The position numbers were made by a program, and so were the translations under genes. Below, in pieces: positions 20,492-29,004 of a stretch of DNA of 64,000 bases. Source of the DNA: Desulfovibrio sp. (GTDB lineage: Bacteria; Desulfobacterota; Desulfovibrionia; Desulfovibrionales; Desulfovibrionaceae); NCBI GenBank assembly GCA_031272715.1, contig JAISTH010000005.1:43917-107916 (forward strand), written 5' to 3'. Position 1 is the stretch's first letter. Each line of letters begins with the position of its first letter. Under the pieces are notes generated by a model. The model made no database searches. It saw nothing but the letters and a program-made list of their open reading frames with translations, and had not been told where the DNA came from.

Positions 20492-21251
20492 CCCTCCCCT
20501 GCGGCGGCCCGGAAGGAATCCACGAAATTGTCGTTTCCGTCCGGCGGCGTCTTCGCCGCCGCGCCCCGCCCTCCTCCCATCGGCCCGGCGTCCCGCGCCC
20601 CATCCTCCGCTGTTCCGTAAAAAACCACCTGTTCGTCGCGAACCGTCGATGGACCCCGTTTCGAAGGAAATCGGCGATCCATGGGGACGACGGCGACCCT
20701 CCCCCTCTCGTTTCCGACGAAAATGTAGAAAAAATCTTCCAGAAGGGCCTCGAAGACCACCGAAACCCCGGCTTGCGTTTCGACGATATCCGCCATGGGC
20801 GCGGGTTTGCCGGGGTCGGAGATTTTTTTTCGAGAGATTGGCACGCATTCTGCTAGAGACGCTGCGGATCCACCCGAGGCCCCGCCCCGCGAGGATCCGG
20901 CACCATGGCCACGTTCCCCCCGCACGGCCCTCGAGTCCTCTCGTAGACCCACCGCGGAGAGAACGCGCGTCTTCCCGGGCCCGGCCTTCAAGCAAGGAAC
21001 GGAGTCGGCCCCGGGGGGCGATCGACGGACACCCTGCCGCCCTTGCACGGCAGGGGGGATTTCCGTCAACGCTTCAATCGGAACGGGCGTGCGCACACGT
21101 CCTCCGTCCGGTCCGGAGCGGCAACCACCGGCGGCGGGTCTCCCCCCGGGGATCCGGTCGACACCGCGACGTCACTGCGCGTCGCGGAGAAAATCAGCAG
21201 CGTGCGGGCTTGCGGACGACATGTCCGGAACGACGCGCACGGGAGGATCAG
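20492..21251 (+). other. Long intergenic region with sigma-54 promoter and ~390-nt amtB leader
   Basis: Gap of 760 bp between the activator and amtB. It contains a GC hairpin GGCGGCG / CGCCGCC near 20543-20562 that may end the activator transcript, and the -24/-12 promoter at 20839. From there about 390 nt run to the amtB start with no convincing ORF. No TGT-N10-ACA NifA site was found by eye. Confidence 0.55.
20839..20854 (+). promoter_or_regulatory. Sigma-54 promoter upstream of amtB
   Basis: TGGCACGCATTCTGCT, with GG and GC 10 bases apart, matches the -24/-12 consensus and shares its first 15 bases with the flagellin 1 promoter. It fits nitrogen-regulated expression of amtB-PII-glnN. Confidence 0.82.
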
Positions 21252-22460
21252 ATGGACGCTTCGGACACTGCATTCATCATCATCAGCGCATGCATGGTCA
21301 TGCTCATGACCCCGGCGCTCGCCATGTTCTATGGCGGACTCGTCCGTTCCAGGAACGTGCTCTCGACCCACATGCACAGCTACGCCTGTCTCGGCGTCAT
21401 CTCCGTGCTGTGGGCCATCCTCGGGTACACCCTGGCCTTCGGCGGAGACGTGGGCGGCATCATCGGCAACCTGGACCACTTCCTCATGAAGGGCGTGGAA
21501 GGGGTTCCGGCGCCCGCAGCGGAGAAACTGCCCCACACGGTGTTCGTGGCGTTCCAGTGCATGTTCGCCGTGCTCACCGTCTCCCTCATCTCCGGCGCAT
21601 ACGCGGAGCGCATACGCTTCTCCGCGATGCTCCTCTTCTCCTGCCTGTGGCTCCTCTTCGCCTATGCGCCCATGGCGCACTGGGTCTGGGGCGGCGGCTG
21701 GATGCAGAACATGGGAGCATTGGACTTTGCAGGGGGAGCCGTGGTACACATGGCTTCGGGTGCCGCCGCGTTGGCGTGCGCCCAGGCGCTGGGACCGCGG
21801 ATGGCCACGGGCCAGGGATTCATCCCGAACAACCTGCCCCTGACCCTGATCGGCGGCGGCATGCTCTGGTTCGGCTGGTTCGGCTTCAACGCGGGAAGCG
21901 CCCTGGCGTCGGGCGCCCTTGCGGGCCAGGCGCTGCTCAACACGCACCTCGCCTCCGCCTGCGGGATACTGGGCTGGATGCTGGTGGAATGGAAGCGCAC
22001 GGGCAAGCCCACGACCCTGGGCGTCGTGTCCGGCGCACTGGCGGGCCTGGTCGCCATCACGCCCGCGGCGGGCTTCGTGGCGACGCTGCCGGCCATGTTC
22101 ATAGGGTTCGTCGGCGGCATGGTCTGCTACGGAGCCGTCCTCATGAAGAACAAGCTCGGCTATGACGACGCCCTGGACGTCGTCGGCATACACGGCATCG
22201 GCGGCACCTGGGGAGCCCTGGCCACGGGAGTGTTCGCCACCGCGGTCATCAACGAGGCCGGCAGCGGCCTGCTCTACGGCAACCCCAGGCAGCTCTTCGT
22301 CCAGTTCGTCTCGGTGGTGGGCACGTGGGTGTTCGTCTACGTGATGAGCCGGATCCTCCTCAAGGTGGTGGACGGTCTCATCGGCCTGCGCGTCCCGTCC
22401 GAAGCCGAGTTCACGGGTCTCGACCTGAGCGAGCACAACGAACGCGGGTACGCCATATAG
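21252..22460 (+). CDS. amtB: Ammonium transporter AmtB
   Basis: Inner-membrane ammonium channel of 402 residues with 11 predicted membrane helices. It begins MDASDTAFIIISACMVMLMT and has PALAMFYGGLVRSRNVLSTH, LISGAYAERIRFSAML, the family signature region around DFAGGAVVHMASGAAALACA, ATGQGFIPNNLPLTLIGGG, and the pore-histidine neighbourhood VVGIHGIGGTWGALATG. No long signal peptide precedes helix 1. The ATG follows GGGAGGA. The following PII gene is the expected partner that plugs the channel when nitrogen is plentiful. A sigma-54 promoter lies about 400 bp upstream. Confidence 0.97.
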   Translation: MDASDTAFIIISACMVMLMTPALAMFYGGLVRSRNVLSTHMHSYACLGVISVLWAILGYTLAFGGDVGGIIGNLDHFLMKGVEGVPAPAAEKLPHTVFVAFQCMFAVLTVSLISGAYAERIRFSAMLLFSCLWLLFAYAPMAHWVWGGGWMQNMGALDFAGGAVVHMASGAAALACAQALGPRMATGQGFIPNNLPLTLIGGGMLWFGWFGFNAGSALASGALAGQALLNTHLASACGILGWMLVEWKRTGKPTTLGVVSGALAGLVAITPAAGFVATLPAMFIGFVGGMVCYGAVLMKNKLGYDDALDVVGIHGIGGTWGALATGVFATAVINEAGSGLLYGNPRQLFVQFVSVVGTWVFVYVMSRILLKVVDGLIGLRVPSEAEFTGLDLSEHNERGYAI

Positions 22461-22692
22461 ATTTGCGGTGCATGTCCGAAGCCGCGTCCGCCTCGTCCCG
22501 GGATGGATTCCCGGGGCGGGGCGGAACCCCGGACGCCGCATGGAACGAATGGAACGAGACAGCAATCGCCGGCCCGGAGGCGAAAACATCCCTCTCGGCG
22601 CCGGATTCACCCTTAGGAAAAAACCGGAGGCTGCGCTTCCTCCCCGGGATCCGCATCGTGGATAACAGGGGCATCCGCGCAGAAGGAACATC

Positions 22693-23031
22693 ATGAAGAA
22701 GGTAGAAATCATCATCCGGCCCGCCAGCTTCGAGAGGGTCAAGGACACTCTCGCGAACCTGGGCATCCATGGCATGAACTACACCGAAATCCGCGGCTTC
22801 GGCCGCCAGCGCGGCCACACCGAGGTCTATCGCGGCACCACGATGCACGTGGACACGCTGCCCAAAGTCAAGGTAGAAGTGGTCGTCCACGACGAAGCCG
22901 TGGAGAAGGTGCTCGACGCCGTGATCGCCGTGACCCGCAGCGGCCAGGTGGGCGACGGGAAGATATTCATCACCGACGTGATCGACGCCGTGCGCATCCG
23001 CACCGGCGACCGCGGCAACGACGCGCTGTAG
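22693..23031 (+). CDS. glnK: PII signal protein (GlnK/GlnB family) lacking Tyr51
   Basis: Trimeric nitrogen sensor of 112 residues that binds ATP/ADP and 2-oxoglutarate. It begins MKKVEIIIRPASFERVKDTL, has GFGRQRGHTEVYRG at the base of the T-loop, LPKVKVEVVVHDE, and the C-terminal signature GDGKIFITDVIDAVRIRTG. Counting against E. coli GlnB, residue 51, normally the uridylylated tyrosine, is methionine (RGTTMHVD), so GlnD-type modification is not possible at that site. The ATG follows GAAGGAAC. It lies between amtB and type III glutamine synthetase, which supports a GlnK role acting directly on AmtB. Confidence 0.95.
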   Translation: MKKVEIIIRPASFERVKDTLANLGIHGMNYTEIRGFGRQRGHTEVYRGTTMHVDTLPKVKVEVVVHDEAVEKVLDAVIAVTRSGQVGDGKIFITDVIDAVRIRTGDRGNDAL

Positions 23032-23080
23032 TGCGCAATGGTGGCTGGATCCCCCACATCATAAACAAGGAGACTGGGTT

Positions 23081-25267
23081 ATGAGCTCCCCCCGCAAGAA
23101 GGCGGTCATGAAGGCGATGGACACCCTGCCCGTCAAATCCTGCTGCCAGGAGAAGGCGCCCGAGGACGCCGCCGACATCTTCGGTTCCAAGGTCTTCGGC
23201 CTCGAGCAGATGCAAAAGCGGCTCCCCAAGGACGTCTACAAGAAGCTGGCCACCACGGTCCGCGACGGGCAGACCCTGGATCCGGAGATCGCCGACGAAG
23301 TCGCCAACGCCATGAGGCAGTGGGCCCTGGAGAGCAGCGCCACCCACTACACCCACTGGTTCCATCCCATGACCGGCCTCACGGCGGAAAAGCACGACGC
23401 CTTCCTGAACCCCTGCGGCGGCGGCAAGGCCCTCAGCGAGTTCTCCGGGAAGATGCTCATCAGCGGCGAGCCCGACGCCTCCTCCTTCCCCTCCGGGGGC
23501 ATCCGCTCCACCTTCGAGGCCCGGGGCTACACCGCCTGGGATCCCTCCGTCCCGGTCTTCCTCATCGGGCACACGCTCCACATCCCCACGTACTTCTATT
23601 CGTACTCCGGCGAGGCCCTGGACAGGAAGATCCCCCTGCTCCGCTCCATCACCGCCCTCTCCCGGCAGTCGATGCGGATCCTGAAGCTCTTCGGCAACAA
23701 GACCGCCACGTACGTGCGCCCCATGGTGGGCCCCGAACAGGAATACTTCCTGGTGGACAAGAACCTGGCGGCGCTGCGTCCCGACCTGCTGCTCACCGGC
23801 CGCACCCTCATCGGCGCCCTCTCCCCCAAGGGGCAGGAGATGGAGGACCACTACTTCGGCGCCATCCCCGGCCGGGTCATGAGCTTCATGGAGGACGTGG
23901 AGCACGAGCTCTTCACCCTGGGCGTCCCCTGCAAGACCCGGCACAACGAGGTGGCCCCCGGCCAGTTCGAGATCGCCCCGGTCTATGAGGAGGCCAACAT
24001 CGCCTGCGACCACAACATGCTCACCATGAACATGATGCGGCATCTGGCCCCAAGACACGGCTTCCTCTGCCTGCTCCACGAGAAGCCCTTCGAGGGCGTG
24101 AACGGAAGCGGCAAGCACAACAACTGGTCCCTCTGCGACTCCGACGGGAACAACCTGCTCAACCCCGGCAAGACCCCCAGCGACAACGCCCAGTTCCTGG
24201 TCTTCCTCGCGGCCGTCCTCAGGGCGGTGCACAAGCACAGCGTGGTTCTGCGCCTTGGCGTGGTGGGGGCCGGCAACGACCATCGCCTCGGGGCCAACGA
24301 GGCGCCTCCCGCCATCATCTCCGTGTACCTCGGCGAACAGCTCACCGAGGTCATCGAGACCATCATGAAAGGCAAGGCCGGCAAGGGCAAGAAGAAGGAT
24401 GCCGTCATGGAGGTGGGCGTCTCCACGCTCCCGCCCCTGCCCGTGGACTCCTCCGACCGCAACAGGACCAGCCCCTTCGCCTTCACCGGGAACAAGTTCG
24501 AGTTCCGCGCCGTGGGCTCCTCCATGTCCATCGCGCCGACGAACATCGCCCTCAACGCCGCGGTGGCCTGCGCCCTCGACGACATCGCCACGGAACTGGA
24601 GGCGTCCATCGCCCACGGCACCAAGCTCAACGCGGCCCTGCAGGAGCTGCTCCCCCGCCTCTTCAAGGAACACCAGCCCGTGGTGTTCAACGCCAACAAC
24701 TACGCCCCCACCTGGCCCAAGGAGGCGGCGGGCCGCAAGCTCCCCAACCTGGCGAATTCCGTCGACGCGCTGGAACGCTACAGCGATCCCGCCGTCAAGA
24801 ACGTCTTCATGAGCCAGAACGTGTTCACCGAGCGGGAGATCGAGTCCCGCCAGGAGATCCTCCTCGAGAACTACGCGAAGACCGTGGTCATCGAGGGGAA
24901 CGTGATGGCCGACATGATCCGGTCCATCGTGCTGCCCGCAAGCCTCAAGGCCCAGGCCGCGCTGGCCGACGTCGCCGTCAAGACGAAGGCGGTGCTGGGC
25001 GACAACAAGGGTGCCAAGATCGAGGAGGACGCCTTCAACGCCTTGCGCGACCACGTCGTGGGCCTCCAGAAGGGCCTCGCGAAACTGGAGAAGGCCGTCT
25101 CGAAGGCCGAGGGTTCCGAGGCCGGCCTGCAGATGGCCAAGGCCGCCAGGGACGCCATCCTGCCCGCCATGGAGGAATGCAGGGTCCATGCCGACGTGCT
25201 GGAGAAGCTGGTGGACGACACCATCTGGCCCCTGCCCAAGTACGCGGAGCTGCTGTGGCTGCACTAG
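23081..25267 (+). CDS. glnN: Type III glutamine synthetase (GSIII, GlnN)
   Basis: ATP-dependent synthesis of glutamine from glutamate and ammonium. 728 residues, the size of the dodecameric GSIII class (E. coli GlnA is 469). Diagnostic segments: FHPMTGLTAEKHDAF; FSGKMLISGEPDASSFPSGG; TAWDPSVPVFLIG; VGPEQEYFLVDK (metal-ligand Glu); KTRHNEVAPGQFEIAPVYEE; EKPFEGVNGSGKHNNWSL; and NRTSPFAFTGNKFEFRAVGS. The start follows AAGGAG. It closes the ammonium block amtB - PII - glnN, so uptake and assimilation are co-located. GSIII enzymes are not adenylylated, consistent with the unmodifiable PII next door. Confidence 0.97.
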   Translation: MSSPRKKAVMKAMDTLPVKSCCQEKAPEDAADIFGSKVFGLEQMQKRLPKDVYKKLATTVRDGQTLDPEIADEVANAMRQWALESSATHYTHWFHPMTGLTAEKHDAFLNPCGGGKALSEFSGKMLISGEPDASSFPSGGIRSTFEARGYTAWDPSVPVFLIGHTLHIPTYFYSYSGEALDRKIPLLRSITALSRQSMRILKLFGNKTATYVRPMVGPEQEYFLVDKNLAALRPDLLLTGRTLIGALSPKGQEMEDHYFGAIPGRVMSFMEDVEHELFTLGVPCKTRHNEVAPGQFEIAPVYEEANIACDHNMLTMNMMRHLAPRHGFLCLLHEKPFEGVNGSGKHNNWSLCDSDGNNLLNPGKTPSDNAQFLVFLAAVLRAVHKHSVVLRLGVVGAGNDHRLGANEAPPAIISVYLGEQLTEVIETIMKGKAGKGKKKDAVMEVGVSTLPPLPVDSSDRNRTSPFAFTGNKFEFRAVGSSMSIAPTNIALNAAVACALDDIATELEASIAHGTKLNAALQELLPRLFKEHQPVVFNANNYAPTWPKEAAGRKLPNLANSVDALERYSDPAVKNVFMSQNVFTEREIESRQEILLENYAKTVVIEGNVMADMIRSIVLPASLKAQAALADVAVKTKAVLGDNKGAKIEEDAFNALRDHVVGLQKGLAKLEKAVSKAEGSEAGLQMAKAARDAILPAMEECRVHADVLEKLVDDTIWPLPKYAELLWLH

Positions 25268-25398
25268 GCGGCGACACGGCCGGCGCCCCGAGGACGGCGG
25301 CCGTCCGGTAGACAATCTGGACGGGGGCGGTGCACACCGGGGGGAAGATGCCCGCTCCTGTCCCTGTGCCGATACCTAACGGTTCGGTGCATGACATG

Positions 25399-25431
25399 CC
25401 ACGCCGGCGTTCCTCGTGAACGCCGGCGTGG
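25399..25431 (+). terminator. Hairpin downstream of glnN
   Basis: 14-bp perfect stem CCACGCCGGCGTTC / GAACGCCGGCGTGG with a 5-base loop, about 130 bp past the stop, followed by AACTTTCC. The T-tract is weak. Confidence 0.6.
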
Positions 25432-25490
25432 AACTTTCCGGCGGGGGCGCTTGCGCGCCCCCGCCTCGCTTCAAGGGAGGAGGCCTTGCC

Positions 25491-25739
25491 GGGCGATGGC
25501 GTGAAGAAATGCCGTCGAGGGAACCGACTCCCCTTCCTCGAAGGCCCGTCACGGGCCGGCATGGGGGCCGCGGCACCGGCCTCGCCCATATGCGCTCCGC
25601 CCCGACCCGGCAGCCTCGATCCCGGGCCCCCCATCCGAGGGCGGACGGCGGCGAGAAGACCGGCGCGACGGCCAACCGGGCGCGGTTTCATGCGAGCAGG
25701 CCCGAGCGGCCAGATCCCCCTCCGTTCACGCAGTCGCCC
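25491..25739. mobile_element. MITE-like element, copy 1 (inverted relative to copies 2 and 3)
   Basis: About 249 bp bounded by imperfect inverted repeats: GGGCGATGGCGTGAAG at the left and, read inward from the right, GGGCGACTGCGTGAAC. Its reverse complement aligns along its length with 36361-36615 and 38768-39037, sharing blocks such as GTGCCG, GGGATCGAGGC, GAGCATATG-like, GCCATGCCGGCC, and CTTCGAGGAAGGGGA. It contains no transposase. It fills most of the gap between glnN and icd (25268-25876), which has no other gene. Confidence 0.75.
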
Positions 25740-25876
25740 TGGGGGCCCGGCATCGCGCCTTGACAGCGGCGGGAGGGTGCGGGTATCCCTCCATCACCCC
25801 CCGCGAGACGCCGCCCCCGCGGCGAACATGGAACGAACGCCGGAACCCGTCCGGCAAACGGCAGGAGAGACGCCCC

Positions 25877-27079
25877 ATGGGCAAGATCGCCATGACGACG
25901 CCCATCGTGGAGATGGACGGGGACGAGATGACCCGCATCCTCTGGTCGAGGATCAAGGAGGTCCTGATCCTCCCGCACGTCGACTTGAAGACCGAATACT
26001 ACGACCTGGGCCTGCCCAGCCGCGACAAGAGCGACGACTCCATCACAGTGGCCGCGGCGGAGGCGACGCGAAAGCTCGGCGTGGCCGTCAAGTGCGCCAC
26101 CATCACGCCCAATGCGCAGCGCATGGAGGAATACGGGCTGAAGCGGATGTGGCGCAGCCCCAACGGGACCATACGGGCCATCCTGGACGGGACCGTCTTC
26201 CGCGCGCCCATCATGGTCGACTGCATCCACCCCGGCGTCGCCGCGTGGAAACGCCCCATCACCATCGCGCGGCACGCGTACGGCGACATCTACAAGCCCG
26301 CGGAGATGAAGATCGACGCCCCCGGCATGGTGGAACTGGTGTACACCCGGGCCGACGGCGTCGTGGAAAGGGAACTGATCCAGGAATTCTCGGAGCCCGG
26401 CATCGTCCTGGGCATGCACAACAAGGACGCGTCGATCCGCAGCTTCGCCCGCGCCTGCTTCGGCTACGCCCTCTCCGTCGGACAGTCCGTCTGGTTCTCG
26501 GCGAAGGACACGATCCTGAAGCGCTACGACGGCCTCTTCAAGGACATCTTCGAGGACGTGTTCCGACGGGAGTACGCCGAGAAGTTCAAGGAGGCCGGCA
26601 TCGAGTACTTCTACACCCTCATCGACGATGCCGTCGCCCGGGCCATCCGTTCCGAGGGCGGCTTCATCTGGGCCTGCAAGAACTACGACGGGGACGTGAT
26701 GTCCGACATGGTGGCCACGGCCTTCGGCAGCCTCGCCATGATGACCTCGGTGCTGGTCTCCCCCGACGGGAAGTTCGAGTACGAGGCCGCCCACGGCACG
26801 GTGACCCGCCACTACTACCGGCATCTGAAGGGAGAGACGACCTCCACCAACCCCACGGCCACGATCTTCGCCTGGACCGGGGCCCTGCGCAAGCGGGGGG
26901 AACTCGACGGCCTGCAGGAGCTCTCGTCCTTCGCCGACGGTCTCGAGAAGGCGTGCCTCGAGACCATCAACTCCGGCACGATGACCGGGGACCTCTACGC
27001 CATCGCAGACCTTCCCTCGAAGACCTCGGCAAGTTCCGACGCCTTCCTCGAGGCCATCGCCGCCAGAATCCGCCGCTGA
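25877..27079 (+). CDS. icd: NADP-dependent isocitrate dehydrogenase (eukaryote-like, type II)
   Basis: Oxidative decarboxylation of isocitrate to 2-oxoglutarate, which feeds glutamate synthesis. 400 residues starting MGKIAMTTPIVEMDGDEMTR, with LPHVDLKTEYYDLGLPSRDK, CATITPNAQRMEEYGLKRMW, SPNGTIRAILDGTVFRAPIM, the metal/substrate segment EYFYTLIDDAVARAIRSEGG, CKNYDGDVMSDM, and the NADP-binding segment YEAAHGTVTRHYYRH. This is the short dimeric IDH of the mitochondrial type, not the E. coli icd type. The start is preceded by GCAGGAGAG. A bidirectional hairpin follows. Its product, 2-oxoglutarate, is also the PII ligand. Confidence 0.96.
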   Translation: MGKIAMTTPIVEMDGDEMTRILWSRIKEVLILPHVDLKTEYYDLGLPSRDKSDDSITVAAAEATRKLGVAVKCATITPNAQRMEEYGLKRMWRSPNGTIRAILDGTVFRAPIMVDCIHPGVAAWKRPITIARHAYGDIYKPAEMKIDAPGMVELVYTRADGVVERELIQEFSEPGIVLGMHNKDASIRSFARACFGYALSVGQSVWFSAKDTILKRYDGLFKDIFEDVFRREYAEKFKEAGIEYFYTLIDDAVARAIRSEGGFIWACKNYDGDVMSDMVATAFGSLAMMTSVLVSPDGKFEYEAAHGTVTRHYYRHLKGETTSTNPTATIFAWTGALRKRGELDGLQELSSFADGLEKACLETINSGTMTGDLYAIADLPSKTSASSDAFLEAIAARIRR

Positions 27080-27114
27080 CCGCAAGGTCGCACCCGGGCG
27101 CGCAAGCAAAGAAG

Positions 27115-27148
27115 GACGCCCCTCCCCGAAAGGCCGGGGAGGGGCGTC
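27115..27148. terminator. Bidirectional terminator between icd and symporter
   Basis: 13-bp stem GACGCCCCTCCCC / GGGGAGGGGCGTC (27115-27127 and 27136-27148) with loop GAAAGGCC, placed between converging genes. The T-tract is modest (CCTTCTTTG on minus). Confidence 0.75.
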
Positions 27149-27175
27149 GCCGTCAGCAGATGCGAGGATGGGACG

Positions 27176-28498
27176 CTACGCGGTCTTGCCCCACTTGGTC
27201 ATGTCCAGTTCCTTCTCGTACTTGGAGACGATGGTGGCGGCCACGATGTCGCCGGTCACGTTGAGGCAGGTCCGGCCCATGTCCATGATGGAGTCGATGC
27301 CGATCATCATGGCGTAGGCCACGGCTATCGCCGATCCGGCCTCCACCTTCATCCCGATGGACTCCAGGACCATCATCAGCATGATGACGCCGGCCCCGGG
27401 CACGCCCGCCGCCCCGATGGCGCCGAGACTGGCCGTGATCATCACCATGAGCTGCTGATCGAAGGTCAGGGGGGCTCCGGTGGCGAACCCGATGAACATG
27501 CTGCATATCGACAGGTAGATGACCGTCCCGTCCATGTTGATGGTCGCGCCGATGGGAAGCGTGAAGGAGGAGATGGACCTGGGGACGCCGAGGTTCTCCT
27601 CGCTGATGCGCATGGAGATCGGAAGGGTCGCGTTGGAGGACCGGGTCACGAACGCCGTTATCATGGCCTCCTGGGCGCCCTTGACGAACTTCGCGAAGGA
27701 GAGGCCGTGGAGGACGAGGATGCCGCCGAAGCCGATGAACACGTGCAGCGTGAAGGCCAGGAAGGCGATGGCCAGGACGAAGACGAGGGGGCCGACCACC
27801 TTGGGACCCTGGGTGGCGAAGACGTTGGAGATGAGGACGAAGACGCCGATGGGGGCGTACTGCATGATGCCCCCCACCACCTTGTACATGGTCTCGGCAC
27901 AGGCCGCGCAGACGTGGTAGAGCGTGTCGGCGGGGCGGCTCAGCTTCTCGTCGTCGGAGTCCCTGACGACGGAGAGGGCGATGCCGAAGACCAGCGCGAA
28001 GAAGATGACGGGCAACACCTTCCCCTTGGCGAGGGCGTCGATGGGATTCGTGGGGATGATGTCCAGGAAGATGGTGGAGAGGCTCGGGGCCGCCGCCGTC
28101 TTGCCCTGGACCGCCGCGTTGGCGACCAGGTTGAGTCCCTCTCCGGGCTTGAAGATGTTCGCCATGGTCAGCCCGATGGTCAGGGCGACCAGGACGAGGA
28201 TCAGATAGAAGGCCAGGGTCCTCAGGCCGACCCGGCCGAGGCGTCCCGGATCCAGGCCCGCCGCCCCGGTGATGAGGGAGAAGAAGATGACGGGCACCAC
28301 GATCATCTGCAGCAGGCGGATGAAGACGTCTCCGAAGAACTTCGTGTAGGAGACGAAAGGCGCCGCGATCGTGGGCATGTAGGCCAGGGCGATGCCGACG
28401 ATGGCGCCGATCACCATGGCCCCGCCTATGCGCACGAGCAGATTCGTCCCGAAGTACCAGCCCAGCAGTCCGGAGCTTTTTGCAGTTTGGTCAGCCAT
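27176..28498 (-). CDS. Dicarboxylate/amino acid:cation symporter (DAACS family)
   Basis: Inner-membrane secondary transporter of 440 residues that takes up C4-dicarboxylates or acidic amino acids with Na+ or H+. Visible features are multiple hydrophobic helices, IRLLQMIVVPVIFFSLITGA, the re-entrant serine-rich loop TRSSNATLPISMR, the transport core LPIGATINMDGTVIYLSICS, GAAGVPGAGVIMLMMVLES, and AYAMMIGIDSIMDMGRTCLNVTGD. The start follows GAAAGGAGGGG. GltP, GltT and DctA all belong here; substrate cannot be fixed by eye. It converges on icd and is separate from the tRNA gene behind it. Confidence 0.94.
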   Translation of the reverse strand: MADQTAKSSGLLGWYFGTNLLVRIGGAMVIGAIVGIALAYMPTIAAPFVSYTKFFGDVFIRLLQMIVVPVIFFSLITGAAGLDPGRLGRVGLRTLAFYLILVLVALTIGLTMANIFKPGEGLNLVANAAVQGKTAAAPSLSTIFLDIIPTNPIDALAKGKVLPVIFFALVFGIALSVVRDSDDEKLSRPADTLYHVCAACAETMYKVVGGIMQYAPIGVFVLISNVFATQGPKVVGPLVFVLAIAFLAFTLHVFIGFGGILVLHGLSFAKFVKGAQEAMITAFVTRSSNATLPISMRISEENLGVPRSISSFTLPIGATINMDGTVIYLSICSMFIGFATGAPLTFDQQLMVMITASLGAIGAAGVPGAGVIMLMMVLESIGMKVEAGSAIAVAYAMMIGIDSIMDMGRTCLNVTGDIVAATIVSKYEKELDMTKWGKTA

Positions 28499-28720
28499 GT
28501 TCCCCTCCTTTCTCGGTTAACTTCTCCAGCATGGAAAAGGGTCTTATCCGCATTCATACCGGCAGGGAGACATGCCCTCGGGAGGAAAGGCAGACCGGCC
28601 TTGCCGGATTCGATCATCGGGGGGCGGACGCGTGGGCGTCCGGGGAGTGTCGCCCATGTCCTATACACCAGGCGCGCCCTTGTAGGAAGCGCTTGCGGCC
28701 AGGGCGGGGGCGGTTCCAAG

Positions 28721-28760
28721 AAAAAGGGGGCCATTCCGGCACACCGGAAAGCCCCCTTCA
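28721..28760 (-). terminator. Terminator of tRNA-Ala
   Basis: On the minus strand a stem GGGGGC(T)TTCCGG / CCGGAA(T)GGCCCCC with a mismatch, followed by TTTTTCTTGG, just beyond the tRNA 3' end. Confidence 0.8.
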
Positions 28761-28775
28761 AAAATTTCAAAAATC

Positions 28776-28851
<76 letters not shown>

Positions 28852-28860
28852 GAATCCGTG

Positions 28861-28889
28861 ACTATGCCCTTTTTTGTCGGAATTGTCAA
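28861..28889 (-). promoter_or_regulatory. Sigma-70 promoter of tRNA-Ala
   Basis: TTGACA at 28889-28884 and CATAGT at 28866-28861 with a 17-bp spacer, ending 10 bases before the tRNA 5' end. Confidence 0.82.
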
Positions 28890-29004
28890 ACGCCCGTCTT
28901 CCCGTGCGGCCGACCAAGGGGGACGGACGGACTCCGAGGGCGCGCCACGCCAAGGGGGCGGCCGGGCATGGGGGCGGCCGCCGGGGGACGGTGCGATTCC
29001 ACGC

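Noticed and set aside
20649..21251. N-terminal extension of AmtB to 603 residues.
   Set aside because: It would precede the strong ribosome site at 21241-21247 and span the sigma-54 promoter; its content is Arg/Pro-rich shadow sequence.
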